A stretch of 64,000 bases of DNA from JAPPHA01 sp965220985 (GTDB lineage Bacteria; Pseudomonadota; Alphaproteobacteria; Rhodobacterales; Rhodobacteraceae): positions 4,216,001-4,280,000 of the forward strand of contig OZ244854.1 in NCBI GenBank assembly GCA_965220985.1, given 5' to 3'. The position numbers and the translations under genes were made by a program. How positions within the stretch are numbered: the stretch's first letter is position 1; each line of letters opens with the position of its first letter. This document shows positions 63,395 to 64,000 of the stretch, one piece after another. The notes beneath the pieces were generated by a model. That model ran no database searches, was not told the DNA's origin, and saw only the letters and a program-made list of their open reading frames with translations.

Positions 63395-64000
63395 TCCTGT
63401 CTCCGAGTCTGCTGGCAAGGCCAATAATGATCGAACGAACAATGTCGGGAGCTTCGACGCAAGGCAAGTGTCCAACACTGGGAATGATCTCGAAACGACA
63501 TCCCTCGATCAGGCGCGAGAACTCTTCGACCGCCAAGGGCGGCGTCGCTCCATCGAGTTCGCCGGCGACCGCGATTGCGGGAAGACGAATTCTCGACGTC
63601 GCATCCGTCAGGTCAGCGTCCCTGATGGCAGCACAGGTGTGGACATATCCCGTGCGCGGTGTCCTGATCAGCATGTTTTTCCACTTGTGGAAGGCGGGGT
63701 TTCCATAGCGAAATCCCGGCGAAAACCAGCGTTCGAGGATGGAGTCGGCGATCGATTCAAGCCCGGCCTCGTTGACAGCCTCGATCCTGCGGTTCCACAA
63801 TTCGTCGTCACCGATTCTTGCCGCCGTGTCGCAAAGAACCAGGCCGCTGACGATCTCCGGGCGCCTTGCCGCCAAATCCTGCACGATCATTCCTCCAACC
63901 GACAAGCCGCACAGGATGACCTCCCGCAAGCCGAGGCGTTCGAGCAATTCCTCGAGATCCCGGGACAGATCCGCGATTGTCCATGGTTCGCCAGGGCAGT
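63387..64000 (-). CDS. pcaD: 3-oxoadipate enol-lactonase, partial (5' end outside window)
   Basis: The C-terminal 204 residues of an alpha/beta hydrolase; the frame is open to the window edge. The nucleophile elbow is CGLSVGGMIVQDLAARRPE, the acid is in GELDGATPP and the catalytic histidine in VGHLPCVEAP. PWTIADLSRDLEELLERLGL precedes the elbow, as in PcaD. It hydrolyses 3-oxoadipate enol-lactone to 3-oxoadipate. Since the start lies beyond 64000, the operon probably begins outside, perhaps with the regulator. Confidence 0.92.
   Translation of the reverse strand, partial: CPGEPWTIADLSRDLEELLERLGLREVILCGLSVGGMIVQDLAARRPEIVSGLVLCDTAARIGDDELWNRRIEAVNEAGLESIADSILERWFSPGFRYGNPAFHKWKNMLIRTPRTGYVHTCAAIRDADLTDATSRIRLPAIAVAGELDGATPPLAVEEFSRLIEGCRFEIIPSVGHLPCVEAPDIVRSIIIGLASRLGDRNG

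Overview
The window is high-GC DNA from an alphaproteobacterium. The evidence is a short prolyl-tRNA synthetase, a DnaA-like HdaA protein, PstA and PstC with long periplasmic N-termini ahead of phoU-phoB, and protocatechuate genes ordered pcaD-C-H-G. Rhodospirillales or a neighbouring order is my best guess, but nothing here fixes the genus. I found no rRNA, tRNA or CRISPR array. Genes are packed into operons, often with 1-8 base overlaps, and the operons are separated by small decayed islands.

Layout. 1-7.9 kb: an M20 amidohydrolase/peptidase, a complete peptide-type ABC importer and an aldehyde dehydrogenase form one operon. 8.2-9.3 kb: a frameshifted AAA-ATPase/nuclease-like pseudogene. 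9.6-10.9 kb: a probable manganese or heavy-metal exporter behind a Fur-family operator. 11-16.4 kb: a beta-oxidation operon (acyl-CoA dehydrogenase, GST-like protein, thiolase, FadB-type fusion), with an acyl-CoA synthetase further on at 20.7 kb. 16.4-18.8 kb: an AAA ATPase of defence-associated type sits between two 84-bp direct repeats, beside a degraded lyase remnant. 18.8-20.5 kb: a potassium channel and an EamA exporter. 22.3-25.5 kb: a decayed ParD/ParE-like module with a perfect 22-bp palindrome, a DUF7002-like protein with a coiled-coil tail, and an unknown membrane protein.

25.5-34.9 kb is housekeeping on the minus strand: LolD, LolC/E, ProS, Ppx, Ppk, HdaA and an AI-2E family permease. 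35-42.3 kb: a glutamine-amidotransferase-like protein, a GlxA/GbdR-like AraC regulator, and the divergent four-subunit sarcosine-oxidase-like operon soxBDAG, whose delta subunit lacks the usual zinc cysteines. 42.4-43.8 kb: a class III aminotransferase. 43.9-45.4 kb: a decayed island with an ISAzo13-like transposase remnant and a tandemly duplicated Rpn-like nuclease tail.

45.4-60.4 kb holds the phosphate regulon (phoR, pstSCAB, phoU, phoB, all minus strand). It is split: between phoR and pstS lie a TRAP transporter, a ThDP-dependent decarboxylase-like enzyme, an NMT1-like binding protein and an IclR regulator. A Pho box precedes pstS. 60.5-64 kb carries protocatechuate ring-cleavage genes (pcaD partial, pcaC, pcaH, pcaG) and a BKACE enzyme that could cleave 3-oxoadipate with acetyl-CoA. 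Together the window suggests a nutritionally versatile heterotroph that imports peptides, organic acids and aromatics, and oxidises fatty acids and N-methylated glycine.
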